Below are positions 1 through 8,024 of a stretch of DNA of 64,000 nucleotides, one piece after another; position 1 is the stretch's first letter, and the number at the start of each line of letters is the position of its first letter. Source of the stretch: Caldilinea sp. CFX5 (GTDB taxonomy: Bacteria > Chloroflexota > Anaerolineae > Caldilineales > Caldilineaceae); contig QWII01000025.1 in the NCBI GenBank assembly GCA_021405325.1, positions 62,001 to 126,000 of the forward strand. The letters are read 5' to 3'. The position numbers and the translations under genes were made by a program. A model generated the notes under the pieces. It made no database searches. It worked only from the letters and a program-made list of their open reading frames with translations, and was not told where the DNA came from.

Positions 1-118
1 AAATTTCAAAACCGATGCTGGTAGCATCGGGCATTAACACCTGCTGAACACGGCCACCCGCCAGGGTCTGTTGCAGTTCGGCAGTAATACAAGCTAAAGT
101 CAATGCGTCAAAGTGCAT
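1..118 (-). CDS. rqcH: NFACT-family protein (RqcH/Rqc2/FbpA), N-terminal fragment
   Basis: Only the first 39 codons lie in the window; the gene runs off the left edge. The peptide begins MHFDALTLACITAELQ, continues with an LAGGRV segment and then QQVLMPD. This is the characteristic start of NFACT-N proteins (a D-x-L start, GGRI/V, then a Q-PD strand). Family members bind the 60S/50S-peptidyl-tRNA complex and add C-terminal Ala tails in ribosome quality control. ATG at 118-116 is preceded on the minus strand by AAAGGA. A good minus-strand promoter lies about 60 bp upstream. Partial gene; the identity rests on the N-terminus alone. Confidence 0.72.
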   Translation of the reverse strand, partial: MHFDALTLACITAELQQTLAGGRVQQVLMPDATSIGFEI

Positions 119-175
119 AAGTAAGATCCTTTCTGCCGTCCATAATTTTGGCATCTAGACGGGTTCATTTGTATT

Positions 176-204
176 ATCATACCGAACAGTGAGTTGCCGC
201 CCAA
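176..204 (-). promoter_or_regulatory. Sigma70-type promoter for the NFACT gene
   Basis: On the minus strand TTGGGC (204-199) is separated by 17 bases from TATGAT (181-176). The predicted start near 169 would give a roughly 50-nt leader ending in an AAAGGA ribosome site before the ATG at 118. The gene is thus probably transcribed separately from trmD, whose stop is at 282. Confidence 0.5.
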
Positions 205-281
205 ACCAGGTAGCGAAAAGTAATCCCGTAGCCACTGATCAATTTGGTCATCGACACAAAGCGCCCTATAATAGATGGCAA

Positions 282-1208
282 TTATCCAACTTTGTTCGGC
301 GGTTGCCAACCGTGCTTTTGCAAAAAGGCATAATCCTTAGCCGTCAAGGAGAGGGTGGCTAACAATTCCGGTCGGCGGTGGAGGGTGCGCAGGAGCGCCT
401 GTTCGCGATGCCACTGTTGCTGTTTGGCATGGTGACCACTGAGTAAGATGTCAGGGACGCTTTCGCCGCGGAAGGTGTGGGGCCGCGTATATTGCGGCCC
501 TTCGAGTAAGCCATCCAGGCCGGGTGAATGGCTGTCGCGATGGGCGCCCAACGCATCGCCCAATGCCCCCGGTCGCAGGCGGGTGATGGCATCGACCAGG
601 ATCATCGCCGCCAGTTCACCCCCGCTGATGACATAGTCGCCAATGCTGATTTCGTCGGTAACGACTTGGGTGCGCACCCGTTCGTCAATGCCTTCATAAC
701 GCCCACAGATCAAGGCGAGCCGGGGGTAGTTGCTCAATTCGACCACGACGGTTTGGTTCAAAAGGCGACCTTGGGGCGTTAATAAAATCACGGGGAGATC
801 GGTCGGCAATACAGGCGCCGCTTCGGCTGTCCACGGCGGTAAGTTGACATAGGCGTCTTCCGGTGGCAAAGACCAACCGGCGGGCCGGGTCAAGACCGTC
901 TCAACCGCCCGAATGATCGGTGCGGGTTTCATTATCATCCCACCGCCACCGCCGTAGGGTGTATCATCACAAACGTGGTGGCGATCAACGGTATAATCAC
1001 GAATATTATGCAGCGCAATCGCTATCAATCGGCTGTCCAGCGCCCGACGGATGATGCTTTCCGCAAAGGGCGCACTGAACATCTGCGGGAAGAGGGTAAA
1101 AATGTCGAAATGCAGGGTTCCCAGCTCGTGACGCGCTACCGCGTCCGTGAACGAGTCCGCCGTAAACCCTTCGCCCGGCAACGACACTTCTTGCGTTCTC
1201 TCACTCAT
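282..1208 (-). CDS. trmD: tRNA (guanine37-N1)-methyltransferase TrmD
   Basis: Catalyses SAM-dependent m1G37 formation in tRNAs with G36, preventing +1 frameshifting. The SPOUT trefoil-knot signature is complete: [13 protein letters not shown], then [13 protein letters not shown], then the C-terminal [11 protein letters not shown]. The N-terminal strand [10 protein letters not shown] is also typical. With the ATG at 1208 the protein is 308 residues, with about 31 residues before the usual TrmD start ([10 protein letters not shown]). A non-ATG start near 1115 would give the normal length, but the ATG at 1208 has a GAGAG just upstream. The 5' end overlaps the opposite-strand M23 peptidase reading frame. 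Confidence 0.93.
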   Translation of the reverse strand: MSERTQEVSLPGEGFTADSFTDAVARHELGTLHFDIFTLFPQMFSAPFAESIIRRALDSRLIAIALHNIRDYTVDRHHVCDDTPYGGGGGMIMKPAPIIRAVETVLTRPAGWSLPPEDAYVNLPPWTAEAAPVLPTDLPVILLTPQGRLLNQTVVVELSNYPRLALICGRYEGIDERVRTQVVTDEISIGDYVISGGELAAMILVDAITRLRPGALGDALGAHRDSHSPGLDGLLEGPQYTRPHTFRGESVPDILLSGHHAKQQQWHREQALLRTLHRRPELLATLSLTAKDYAFLQKHGWQPPNKVG

Positions 1209-2942
1209 CGTCTCTCACAATCCATTCGTACTTCGTTCGCACCGCCGCCCACTCCGGCGCCCCCCTATGCGCGAACCGTTCATCAAATCCCCGCGCCGCC
1301 TAGACCAGAGCTAGGAGCGCCAACCATCAAGCGTGAACCGGTGGTTGGACAACGGACGCCGCAGTCGCACGCCCATCTCTATGGCCGTGACCTGCCGCCG
1401 CCCCAAGCTGAGCAACCGTTCCCCAGACAGCCACAGGAGAAACCGGCGCCCCAGGTGCAGTCGCTGCCACCCCAGATCGCTGCTCTGCAACGGGGGGTGA
1501 ATCATGGGCTGACCGCACTGGCGCAACTGGAACAGGCGCTCTTTAGCCTGCCGCTCTGGCAGAAGTTGGTCTCCATTGTACCACAGAGTGATCTACGGCA
1601 GAAGCAGATGGACGGGCTGAATCCGGTTGTGCCGAACGGCATCCGGTTGGGGCTGTTGGGCGCCATTGTAGTCGTCATGTGGTGGACCTGGCCCTCGTCC
1701 CAACTGCCGCCGTCACTGGCTGCGCAACGCGAAGAAGGGGATGGACGGACGAGTACTGCGCTTCGGTCGTTGGCGATTGTCAACGCCGTCAGTGGTGCGG
1801 GCAACACGCAAGGGGCGCAACCGGTGCTGCTCCAACCCATTTTGCAGCCGACGCCAACGCCAGCCGGCGCGCCGGTGGTCATGGTTCCCAGTGAACCAGT
1901 GGCAGCGCCGCCGTTGAATGACGCCCTCCCCGTCGCCGTTGATCCTGCCAGTTTGATCCTGGTGCCAACGGCGACGGCCTTTAATGTGGTGATGCCGCCG
2001 GTGGTGAATGTGGTGCCGCAAGTGCGAGTCTTACCCGGCGTCGAATTGCGCCGTTCCTTGACGCCAGAGCCGCCGACACCGACGCCGACGCCTTCGCCGA
2101 CGCCCGTCCCTGTCAATCTGGTCGCCGGTCGGCTCTGGTCAACCTTTGTCCCGAAAGCGGCGTCTGACAATGATCACTACTGGGTGGGTCGCCCCTTTGG
2201 CGACTACGCGCCCAACCAACTTGCCAGCCCCAGCTATCAATTTGGCTCGACGGCAGGCAATCGCTACCGCATCCATCATGGCGTGGATATTTCTAACCCC
2301 TTTGGCACCCCTGTCCTGGCGGCGACCGCCGGCGAGGTGGTTCATGCCGGGCCGGATGACACCATGCTGCTTGGCCCCTACAATAATTTCTTTGGCAATA
2401 CTGTCGTCATTCGCCTGGAGCGCAAGTTGCCGGTTGCCAGTGGCGAACTGGATGTCTATCTGCTCTACGGCCACTTGAGCCAGGTCAATGTCACGATGGG
2501 GCAAAAGGTGCGCCCGGAAGATGTCATCGGCGCCGTGGGCATGACCGGCATTGCGATTGGCCCGCACCTCCATGTCGAGATTCGCCTGGGTTCCAACACC
2601 TATTATAACAACGTCAACCCCTATCTCTGGATGGCGCCGCCGGCAGGGCAAGGGTCGGTGGCGGTGCGTGTCTTGACGGCGGATGGGCGCACCTGGCCGG
2701 GCGCGGCCATTTCGATTGTGCGCTTCTCCGGTGGCGTGGCGGCCTGGGCGCGCCAGATTATCACCTATATGGATTCGGAGAACATCGGACCGGATCCCGC
2801 TTGGGGTGAAAACGGCGCGATGGACGGGGTGCCAGCCGGCAGCTACTATGTGGTCGGCATGGTGAATGGCGAGCGGCTGAGCGCGGAGATCACGGTTCGG
2901 GCCGGGGAAACTTCCTTTGTTGAGCTACGCACAAAACAATAA
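1110..2942 (+). CDS. Membrane-anchored M23 (LytM) metallopeptidase
   Basis: A cell-wall endopeptidase-like protein. The N-terminus is basic and Pro-rich, then comes one membrane segment near residues 180-196 ([15 protein letters not shown]) and a long low-complexity linker ending in [10 protein letters not shown]. The M23 domain carries HHGVDIS (near 389), LYGHL and PHLHVEIR (near 485), which supply the Zn ligands of active LytM enzymes. A small C-terminal beta domain (about 90 residues) with a [12 protein letters not shown] segment follows, like carboxypeptidase-regulatory folds. The start is uncertain. The frame is open upstream to 975; ATG 1110 overlaps the antisense 5' end of trmD by 99 bp, and TTG 1191 is another option. 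It probably acts on peptidoglycan outside the membrane. Confidence 0.82.
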   Translation: MQGSQLVTRYRVRERVRRKPFARQRHFLRSLTHRLSQSIRTSFAPPPTPAPPYARTVHQIPAPPRPELGAPTIKREPVVGQRTPQSHAHLYGRDLPPPQAEQPFPRQPQEKPAPQVQSLPPQIAALQRGVNHGLTALAQLEQALFSLPLWQKLVSIVPQSDLRQKQMDGLNPVVPNGIRLGLLGAIVVVMWWTWPSSQLPPSLAAQREEGDGRTSTALRSLAIVNAVSGAGNTQGAQPVLLQPILQPTPTPAGAPVVMVPSEPVAAPPLNDALPVAVDPASLILVPTATAFNVVMPPVVNVVPQVRVLPGVELRRSLTPEPPTPTPTPSPTPVPVNLVAGRLWSTFVPKAASDNDHYWVGRPFGDYAPNQLASPSYQFGSTAGNRYRIHHGVDISNPFGTPVLAATAGEVVHAGPDDTMLLGPYNNFFGNTVVIRLERKLPVASGELDVYLLYGHLSQVNVTMGQKVRPEDVIGAVGMTGIAIGPHLHVEIRLGSNTYYNNVNPYLWMAPPAGQGSVAVRVLTADGRTWPGAAISIVRFSGGVAAWARQIITYMDSENIGPDPAWGENGAMDGVPAGSYYVVGMVNGERLSAEITVRAGETSFVELRTKQ

Positions 2943-2947
2943 CTACT

Positions 2948-3017
2948 TTTAGATTTTGGCGTATCGATTGCGCATTCCGGCTCGCCAAAATCCCAACGCA
3001 CAAAGCCAAAATCTAAA
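2948..3017. repeat. Intergenic palindrome, 13-bp perfect arms
   Basis: TTTAGATTTTGGC (2948-2960) is mirrored by GCCAAAATCTAAA (3005-3017). A further GCCAAAATC half-copy sits in the loop. The right arm ends on the A of the rnhA start codon, so a folded leader would hold the start region in a stem. Confidence 0.8.
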
Positions 3018-3511
3018 TGACCAACACAACAGTCATTATTTACACTGACGGCGGCTGTCTTGGCAATCCAGGGCCGGGGGGTTGGGCCGCCGTGTTGCAA
3101 TATGGCGACCATGAGAAGGCGATTAGCGGACGTTTTCGGGAGACCACCAACAACCGCATGGAGCTACGGGCGGCGATTGAAGCGCTGGAAACACTCAAGC
3201 GCCCCTGTCGCGTCGAGCTATATACCGATAGCGAATATTTGCGCAACGGCATCACCAAGTGGATCGAGGGCTGGCGGCGCAACGGCTGGCGCACGGCTAA
3301 GAAGGAGCCGGTGAAGAATCAGGATCTCTGGCAACGCTTGCTGGCCGCCGTTGAGCGTCATCAGCCGGCTGGTGGCGTCACCTGGCACTGGACAAAGGGT
3401 CACGCCGGCCATGCCTTGAATGAACGGGTAGATGAGCTGGCGAACAGCGCGGCACGTAGTGTGACGGCGGCGGATGCGGCAGACCAAGAGATTGAGAGAT
3501 TAGGAGATTGA
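3017..3511 (+). CDS. rnhA: Ribonuclease HI
   Basis: Degrades the RNA strand of RNA-DNA hybrids (R-loops, primer remnants). 164 residues, slightly longer than the E. coli enzyme. The catalytic carboxylates are visible: D11 in IYTDGG, E49 in NNRMEL, D71 in YTDSEY and D139 in NERVDELAN; the KGHAGH loop supplies the mobile His. The substrate-handle region ([20 protein letters not shown]) is present. The last seven residues (IERLGD region) and the stop are encoded inside a 33-bp palindrome shared with the convergent neighbour, so the tail is probably repeat-derived. Confidence 0.97.
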   Translation: MTNTTVIIYTDGGCLGNPGPGGWAAVLQYGDHEKAISGRFRETTNNRMELRAAIEALETLKRPCRVELYTDSEYLRNGITKWIEGWRRNGWRTAKKEPVKNQDLWQRLLAAVERHQPAGGVTWHWTKGHAGHALNERVDELANSAARSVTAADAADQEIERLGD

Positions 3512-3563
3512 GAGATTCGTTTGCAACAATGAATCTCTCAATCTCCTAATCTCCCAATCTCTT
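3486..3563. repeat. 33-bp palindrome overlapping two gene ends
   Basis: The left arm 3486-3518 and right arm 3531-3563 are inverted copies with one mismatch and a 12-nt loop. The arms consist of tandem GAGATT/GAGAGATT units. The left arm encodes the end of rnhA; the right arm encodes the end of the convergent gene at 3538. It may also act as a bidirectional terminator stem, though it has no clear T tract. Confidence 0.92.
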
Positions 3564-4026
3564 CCTCAACCAAATCGCGTTCAATCAATGGCGCCAGCAC
3601 GCTCGGCCCATGCCGGCGCACCAGCCGACCGTGGCGGATGCCGATGTACCCACATTGGAGATCACGCCAGCTCCAACGGAAGCGATAGCGGAAGAAGCCA
3701 AGAATTTCCCAAGCCCACAGCACCATCACGGCCAACGGCGCTGAGAGCCAGTAACCGACAAAGACAAAGGCGGTGTAGTGGCGCGCCGGGTTTTGGTCAT
3801 CGACAATGGCGCGCTTGAAGCCGGTTGTGCCAAATTTGATGGGCGGTTCCCCGGCCATCTGTTTGAGAAACCGGTGCGGGCGCCGCCAGTCTTGCAGGCG
3901 GATAAAGGCGTAGGCATCGCTAATTTCCAAAATGAACGCACGCGTTGAGCGTTGCTCGGCCAAACTCTTTGTGGTGCGTGTTTTGACATCGGCAATAAAG
4001 GCGGCAGCGCCGGGTTGCTCGTTCAC
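3538..4026 (-). CDS. Uncharacterised protein with one membrane segment
   Basis: 162 residues, not recognised. It has a soluble N-terminal part, a hydrophobic stretch near 92-113 (HYTAFVFVGYWLSAPLAVMV) and a basic C-terminal part with several Arg/Trp. It is convergent with rnhA. Its last residues (EIGRLGD) come from the right arm of the 3486-3563 palindrome and nearly match the end of RnhA. Codon use looks like that of its neighbours, so it is probably a real gene of lineage-restricted distribution. Confidence 0.6.
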   Translation of the reverse strand: MNEQPGAAAFIADVKTRTTKSLAEQRSTRAFILEISDAYAFIRLQDWRRPHRFLKQMAGEPPIKFGTTGFKRAIVDDQNPARHYTAFVFVGYWLSAPLAVMVLWAWEILGFFRYRFRWSWRDLQCGYIGIRHGRLVRRHGPSVLAPLIERDLVEEEIGRLGD

Positions 4027-4048
4027 CTGGTTACTCCTGTCGATTGAC

Positions 4049-4083
4049 GTGTTGCGTATTGCGTGTTGCGTGAGCCGTTACCG
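4049..4083. repeat. Half repeat (GTGTTGCGT units)
   Basis: GTGTTGCGTATTGCGTGTTG and the following GCGTGAGCCGTTACC resemble one arm of the palindrome at 39159-39217 (TGCGTGATTCGTGAACCGTT). No matching second arm is seen here, so it looks like a solitary arm. Confidence 0.5.
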
Positions 4084-4121
4084 GAGTTCAGGCGTCACGG
4101 ATTGATGAAGGTTAGCGAATG

Positions 4122-4198
4122 GTTTCGGTAATCCTTGGAACTTGTCACGCCGGCGGCGATGACCTACTGTTACCGCTTTATTTTCGTAACGTTCATCA
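4122..4198. repeat. 77-bp dispersed repeat, copy 1
   Basis: This stretch is identical, except for one base, to 21787-21863. It begins GTTTCGGTAATCC and ends CGTAACGTTCATCA. It holds short internal inverted pieces (CGGTAA / TTACCG) but is mainly a sequence repeat rather than a simple palindrome. Both copies lie in intergenic DNA upstream of a plus-strand gene. Confidence 0.9.
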
Positions 4199-4230
4199 TA
4201 CGCTGGTTCAGGCTCGCTGGTTTCCACAAC

Positions 4231-4308
4231 GTAACGACTAAGCGCTTAGCCAGTCCGTGACTGGCGATGGGCCGCTAATCATGGACTGGCTAAGGGCTTA
4301 GTCGTTAC
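4231..4308. repeat. GTAACGACTAAG palindromic element, copy 1
   Basis: 26-bp arms 4231-4256 and 4283-4308 with one mismatch. The ends are GTAACGACTAAGC / G-CTTAGTCGTTAC. The core CCAGTCCGTGACTGGCG resembles the core of the elements at 5632-5710 and 6729-6789. It lies just upstream of the HAD gene. Confidence 0.93.
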
Positions 4309-4334
4309 TCCACAACAATGATAAAGGAAAGTTC

Positions 4335-4889
4335 ATGGTGCATCTGCAACGTTACTTCCTGGCGATCTGTTTGGATAGCGGCGATACGCTGGTCGATGAA
4401 GGAACGGAAATCAAAGATGAGCGAGAGGTTGTACAACGGGCGGAATTAATTCCCGGCGCAGCCGAATTGGTCAAGACCCTGCAAGCGTGGGGCTATCCGC
4501 TGGCACTGGTGGCGGATGGGCCGGTTGGTTCGTTTGCGAATATCTTAAGGCAACACAATCTGCGCCATTATTTTGATGCCTTTGCCATCTCTGAGGAAGT
4601 GGGCGTCGCCAAGCCGGATGAACGCATGTTTCACCATGCCCTGGCCCAGTTGGGCATTGCGCCGGCTGACTATGGCCGGGTGATTATGGTGGGGAACAAC
4701 CTGGAACGGGACATCAAGGGGGCCAACGCGTTGGGCATGGTCAGCGTCTGGCTCGATTGGGCGCCGCGCCGTTCCAAAATTCCCGCCGATGCCAGTGAAC
4801 AACCCCAGTACACGATCAAATTACCACTAGATTTACTGCCGCTGCTCCAACGACTCGAGCAAGAACGGAACGCGTATGCAACGCATTGA
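4335..4889 (+). CDS. HAD-superfamily hydrolase
   Basis: A 184-residue haloacid-dehalogenase-fold phosphatase. Motif I is D14-S-G-D17-T. Motif II is weak (LVADG, with Ala where Ser/Thr is usual). The motif III Lys is in VAKPDERMF, and motif IV is GNNLERDIKGA. The cap is small, as in phosphoglycolate-phosphatase-like members. The start at ATG 4335 has AAAGGAAA eight bases before it. It overlaps the next gene (glycerophosphodiesterase) by 14 bp, so the two are probably co-translated; a phosphate-ester salvage role is inferred from that. Confidence 0.85.
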   Translation: MVHLQRYFLAICLDSGDTLVDEGTEIKDEREVVQRAELIPGAAELVKTLQAWGYPLALVADGPVGSFANILRQHNLRHYFDAFAISEEVGVAKPDERMFHHALAQLGIAPADYGRVIMVGNNLERDIKGANALGMVSVWLDWAPRRSKIPADASEQPQYTIKLPLDLLPLLQRLEQERNAYATH

Positions 4890-5595
4890 AATTGTCTGTC
4901 ATAAGGGCGCCAACGAATATGCGCCGGAGAACACCTATGCCGCCGCGCAGCGTTGTATCGATTGGGGCGTCGATTATGTCGAGATCGATGTACGCACCAG
5001 TAAAGATGGCGTCTGCTACCTGCTCCACGATGCCACCCTCGAACGCACTACCAACGGACGCGGGCCTATTGCTGAACGCACAGCGACAGAGATTGATCAA
5101 CTGAATGCCGGCAGTTGGTTTGATCCCCGCTTTGCCGACCAACGCGTCCCCCGGCTGGCAGAGTTTCTGCGCTGGATCAAGGGAAAAGCCAAAGTGTTTT
5201 TGGATGTCAAAGCCGCCGATCCGCAGCAGATGATTGATCTGATCCACGCCGTTGGTATGGCTGATGATGTATTCTTCTGGAGTGGTAGCGACGCCTGGGC
5301 GCTGGCGTTGCGCCGGTTAGCCCCTCATTTGGCGCTCAAGATCAATGTTGAAACAGTTGAAGATGTCTTGCGCGCGCACGAAGTCTATCGCGCCAACATT
5401 GTGGAGGTAGGATTAGCCAACATGAACCCGGCGCTTTGTAGCGCCTGTCGGGAACGGGGCATCAAAATGATGCTCTACGAACAGCAGAAGAACCACGCTG
5501 CGTTCCGTGCGGTCCTCGACTGGGGGGTGGAGATGATCAACCTCAACCATGCCGATGTTTTTTTGGATGTCCTGCGCACTTATCACAAACAGTGA
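4876..5595 (+). CDS. Glycerophosphodiester phosphodiesterase family protein
   Basis: A 239-residue GDPD-type TIM barrel, cytoplasmic (no signal peptide). Conserved residues are seen: H9 in CHKG (usually HRG), APENT, the E36-I-D38 metal ligands, and L-H51-D52 followed by ERTTNG. The enzyme splits glycerophosphodiesters to glycerol-3-phosphate and an alcohol. The upstream HAD gene overlaps it, so the pair may handle phospholipid head-group breakdown. Confidence 0.88.
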   Translation: MQRIEIVCHKGANEYAPENTYAAAQRCIDWGVDYVEIDVRTSKDGVCYLLHDATLERTTNGRGPIAERTATEIDQLNAGSWFDPRFADQRVPRLAEFLRWIKGKAKVFLDVKAADPQQMIDLIHAVGMADDVFFWSGSDAWALALRRLAPHLALKINVETVEDVLRAHEVYRANIVEVGLANMNPALCSACRERGIKMMLYEQQKNHAAFRAVLDWGVEMINLNHADVFLDVLRTYHKQ

Positions 5596-5600
5596 CGAAA

Positions 5601-5763
5601 AGATAAAGAGATTGAGAGATAAAGAGATTGAGTAACGACTAAGCTCGTAGCCGGTCCGTGACCGGCGCCCCCATCGCTGGTCATGGACCGGCTACGAGCT
5701 TAGTCGTTACGAGATTGAGAGGTTAGCACGAATCTCTTTATCTCTCAATCTCCCAATCTCTCC
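5601..5763. repeat. Composite: AGATTGAG palindrome interrupted by a second palindrome
   Basis: The outer arms are built of AGATAAAGAGATTGAG units on the left (about 5601-5632) and the matching AATCTCTTTATCTCTCAATC on the right (about 5731-5760). Between them sits a complete GTAACGACTAAG element (5632-5710) with perfect 26-bp arms. The outer palindrome is read through on both sides of the insert (GATTGAG before, GAGATTGAG after), which looks like insertion of one element into the other. Confidence 0.85.
5632..5710. repeat. GTAACGACTAAG palindromic element, copy 2
   Basis: Arms 5632-5657 and 5685-5710 are perfect 26-bp inverted copies. Ends and core (CCGGTCCGTGACCGGCG) match the family seen at 4231-4308. 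This copy lies inside another palindrome. Confidence 0.95.
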
Positions 5764-6684
5764 CTACTTCAACCACCGCTTCGGCATCTTACACACCATC
5801 GTATACGCCGGGTCGAAGATGTTGCCCAGGTCATATTTTACCGCCTGCCCCATGAGCAGATGGGCGCCGATGGCGTCCAGACCATAGTCGTCTTGCAGCC
5901 AGCGCGCCATTTCGGTGGTGGCATGTTGCACACATTGATCGAGCGGTCGCGCATTGCCGACGGTGAAGATGTAGTCGCGGTTTTCGCCGCGCGGCCAGAA
6001 GGCGCGCTTCCCCTTTTTCAGATCCACGGTGAATTGCACATCAAAGGAGATTTCCACACCGGTGCCGACAATCTCACCGTCGCCCTGAACGGCGTGGCCG
6101 TCGCCGATATGAAAGAGCGCACCCGCCACAAAGACGGGGAAATAGACCGTCACCCCGGCGACAAAGCCGTTGTAGTCCATATTGCCGCCATGTTGGGCTG
6201 AGGTAGCCGTGGAGATGGCTTGCCCGCCGTGGGGCGCTACCCCAAAGCAGCCGACCATCGGGTCAAGCGGCAGCGCGATCTGCCCCAGTTTGGTCGCCGG
6301 CTCGACTAAGGTGGCCGTGCCGGCGGCGACATCGACAGCCCAGTTCGCCAGGGTCTGGCTCTCATCCGTCGGCCAGGGCAATTGGGGAATGTATTCGGGA
6401 TCAACGACGTTGGGGGCGAGCATCCGGCGCGTCCAGCCGTAGGGGCGATTGGGGGTCAACTTGTCCAGATGCACCACCAGAATGTCACCCGGCTCGGCGC
6501 CATCGATGTAGAAGGGGCCGGTCATCGGGTTGCCGGGGCGGGTGATCTGGGCGCCGCTGGCGTCCTGCCCGCGGGCATCGACGGTGGTGGTGACGACGGT
6601 GTCGCCGGGGCGAAGGCGCAAAACCGGTTCATGGGAACCGATGGCGGTGTGGTAGTGGGTTGGTTGAAAGTGATGGGTGGTCAT
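5764..6684 (-). CDS. Acetamidase/formamidase-family hydrolase
   Basis: 306 residues of the FmdA/AmdA family, which release ammonia from short amides. Typical segments are [60 protein letters not shown] and the C-terminal DLGNIFDP. The [11 protein letters not shown] stretch holds the metal-site residues. The start at ATG 6684 was chosen because AAGGAAG precedes it; an upstream ATG would add 12 residues but lacks a site. Monocistronic by spacing. Substrate not predictable. Confidence 0.9.
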   Translation of the reverse strand: MTTHHFQPTHYHTAIGSHEPVLRLRPGDTVVTTTVDARGQDASGAQITRPGNPMTGPFYIDGAEPGDILVVHLDKLTPNRPYGWTRRMLAPNVVDPEYIPQLPWPTDESQTLANWAVDVAAGTATLVEPATKLGQIALPLDPMVGCFGVAPHGGQAISTATSAQHGGNMDYNGFVAGVTVYFPVFVAGALFHIGDGHAVQGDGEIVGTGVEISFDVQFTVDLKKGKRAFWPRGENRDYIFTVGNARPLDQCVQHATTEMARWLQDDYGLDAIGAHLLMGQAVKYDLGNIFDPAYTMVCKMPKRWLK

Positions 6685-6707
6685 GGCGTCTTCCTTTTGT
6701 ACAGGTT

Positions 6708-6803
6708 GGGTAATTACCAAGCATCTGGCCGCTCACAGCCGGTCCGTGACCGGCGCCCCAAACGCCGGTCACGGACCGACTGTGAGCGGGCTTGATAGTT
6801 ACC
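6708..6803. repeat. Palindromic element with GTCCGTGACCGGCG core
   Basis: The inner arms 6729-6755 and 6763-6789 match over 27 bp with one mismatch. Imperfect outer arms GGTAATTACCAAGC / GCTTGATAGTTACC extend it. The core is shared with the elements at 4231 and 5632, so this is a diverged family member. Confidence 0.9.
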
Positions 6804-6845
6804 GGGTTGGCTGGTTACCGATTGGCAGGGGGCAAAGGGGGCTAA

Positions 6846-6881
6846 TAAAAAACCAGGCGAAGGTTGCACGCCTGGTTTTGT
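6846..6881 (-). terminator. Intrinsic terminator of the Thr-rich membrane protein gene
   Basis: On the minus strand AAACCAGGCG pairs with CGCCTGGTTT around a short loop, followed by TTTTTAT. It is placed 30 bases after the stop at 6912. Confidence 0.85.
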
Positions 6882-6911
6882 TAAACATTTCATGGTAGCT
6901 GGGACAAGCAA

Positions 6912-7763
6912 CTATTGGGTAATCGCCTCGGTTTCCGTGATCGTCCCTTCCGCCGTGATGGCCTCGGTTGGCGTCACTTCGGCTGTTCCCGTGAGTACGT
7001 CCGTCTCTGTCACTTCCGTGGTTTCGGTAAGGGTCCCCGCTGTTGTGACGACCGTTGTCGCCGTTACTGCATCGGTTGCGGTCAGGGCATTCTCAGCCGT
7101 TACGACCGCCGTTTCGGTTAGCTCTGCGCTATCGGTCACAGGGGTGCTTTCGGTAATGACCGCTGTTTCGGTGATTGAGGTTGTCTCGGTCAGCGCAGCC
7201 GCTTCGGTCACAGGTGCGGTCTCCGTCAGGGTGGCCGTTGCGGTGATGGCAGCGTCGGCGGCAAGGGCTGGTTCTTCCGGCGCCGCCGGGGCTTCAATGG
7301 CGCCCATTTCGGTCAGCGCGCCGGTCAAGGCGCTGACAAAAATATCAAATTGCTCGCGAGTCTGGTTCAACGTGGTCATCGTTTCACTGAGCGCAGCAAT
7401 GTCGCCATCCTGGGCAGCGATCTCGTTGCGCAGCGAGGTTTCGACGGCGCCTAGTTGTTGTTGAATAGCGGCGGCTTGTTCGCTCACAATGTTGATGTTG
7501 GCGCTGACCGCGCCGACATTTTCATCGACCTGTTGCAGATGCGACTCCAAACTTTGCATCCGCTCGCCGGCGTAGCTCAAGGTGCCGCCGTTGATCAGGG
7601 CCAGGATCAATAACGTTAACGCTGTGCCGAGAATGGCGCCGGCAATCGCCGCAATGAACATGGACAAGGAGTCCTGATGAACGGCGCGATATTCAAGCTC
7701 CGGCGCCGCTTCGGTTCGCTCTGTCGATCTTCCTACCCCGCTTGATTCGTGCTGAACGCTCAT
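6912..7763 (-). CDS. Membrane protein with coiled coil and Thr/Glu-rich repeat tail
   Basis: 283 residues, function unknown. A cytoplasmic N-terminus is followed by one membrane segment (MFIAAIAGAILGTALTLLIL, near 40-60). Next comes a probable coiled coil (ESHLQQVDENVGAVSANINI through LSETMTTLNQTREQF) and a long tail made of degenerate xxTExxxVTExx units up to the C-terminus. The start at ATG 7763 is preceded by GGAAGGAAG. The tail composition suggests an extracytoplasmic stalk. Its own terminator lies downstream at 6846-6881, so it is monocistronic. Confidence 0.75.
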   Translation of the reverse strand: MSVQHESSGVGRSTERTEAAPELEYRAVHQDSLSMFIAAIAGAILGTALTLLILALINGGTLSYAGERMQSLESHLQQVDENVGAVSANINIVSEQAAAIQQQLGAVETSLRNEIAAQDGDIAALSETMTTLNQTREQFDIFVSALTGALTEMGAIEAPAAPEEPALAADAAITATATLTETAPVTEAAALTETTSITETAVITESTPVTDSAELTETAVVTAENALTATDAVTATTVVTTAGTLTETTEVTETDVLTGTAEVTPTEAITAEGTITETEAITQ

Positions 7764-7956
7764 GGGCTTCCTTCCTTCAGGTTGTTTTGTTCGCAAAAGT
7801 ATGGTCTCCCATCCTGTAAAGGGCAGGAGTGCAGATCATAAATTTCCAGTATATCTTACCGGCGCAGCACCTATCCGTCAAGCCGGTAGAACCGTAATTT
7901 TACTCCCAACTTTCCGCCTGTCCAAAATAGAAAATGCAGTTCTGACGGAAGTCCAG

Positions 7957-7962
7957 TATAAT
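7957..7962 (+). promoter_or_regulatory. Probable -10 box for the THUMP-like methyltransferase gene
   Basis: A consensus TATAAT lies about 65 bases before the start codon. No convincing -35 hexamer was found at the right distance. The 7764-8024 gap is a divergent promoter region. Confidence 0.4.
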
Positions 7963-8024
7963 AGAGGAGTTTACAGCGGTGACAAGGTGGCAAGGCGGCT
8001 GGATGACGGGGTGAATGAGCAATT

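Noticed and set aside
100..309. 69-codon minus-strand frame before the NFACT gene
   Set aside because: It overlaps the NFACT start in another frame and spans the likely promoter at 176-204; no family signal.
1502..2170. Long antisense frames inside the M23 gene
   Set aside because: They mirror the Pro/Thr-rich linker, which leaves several frames open; no start signals or domains.
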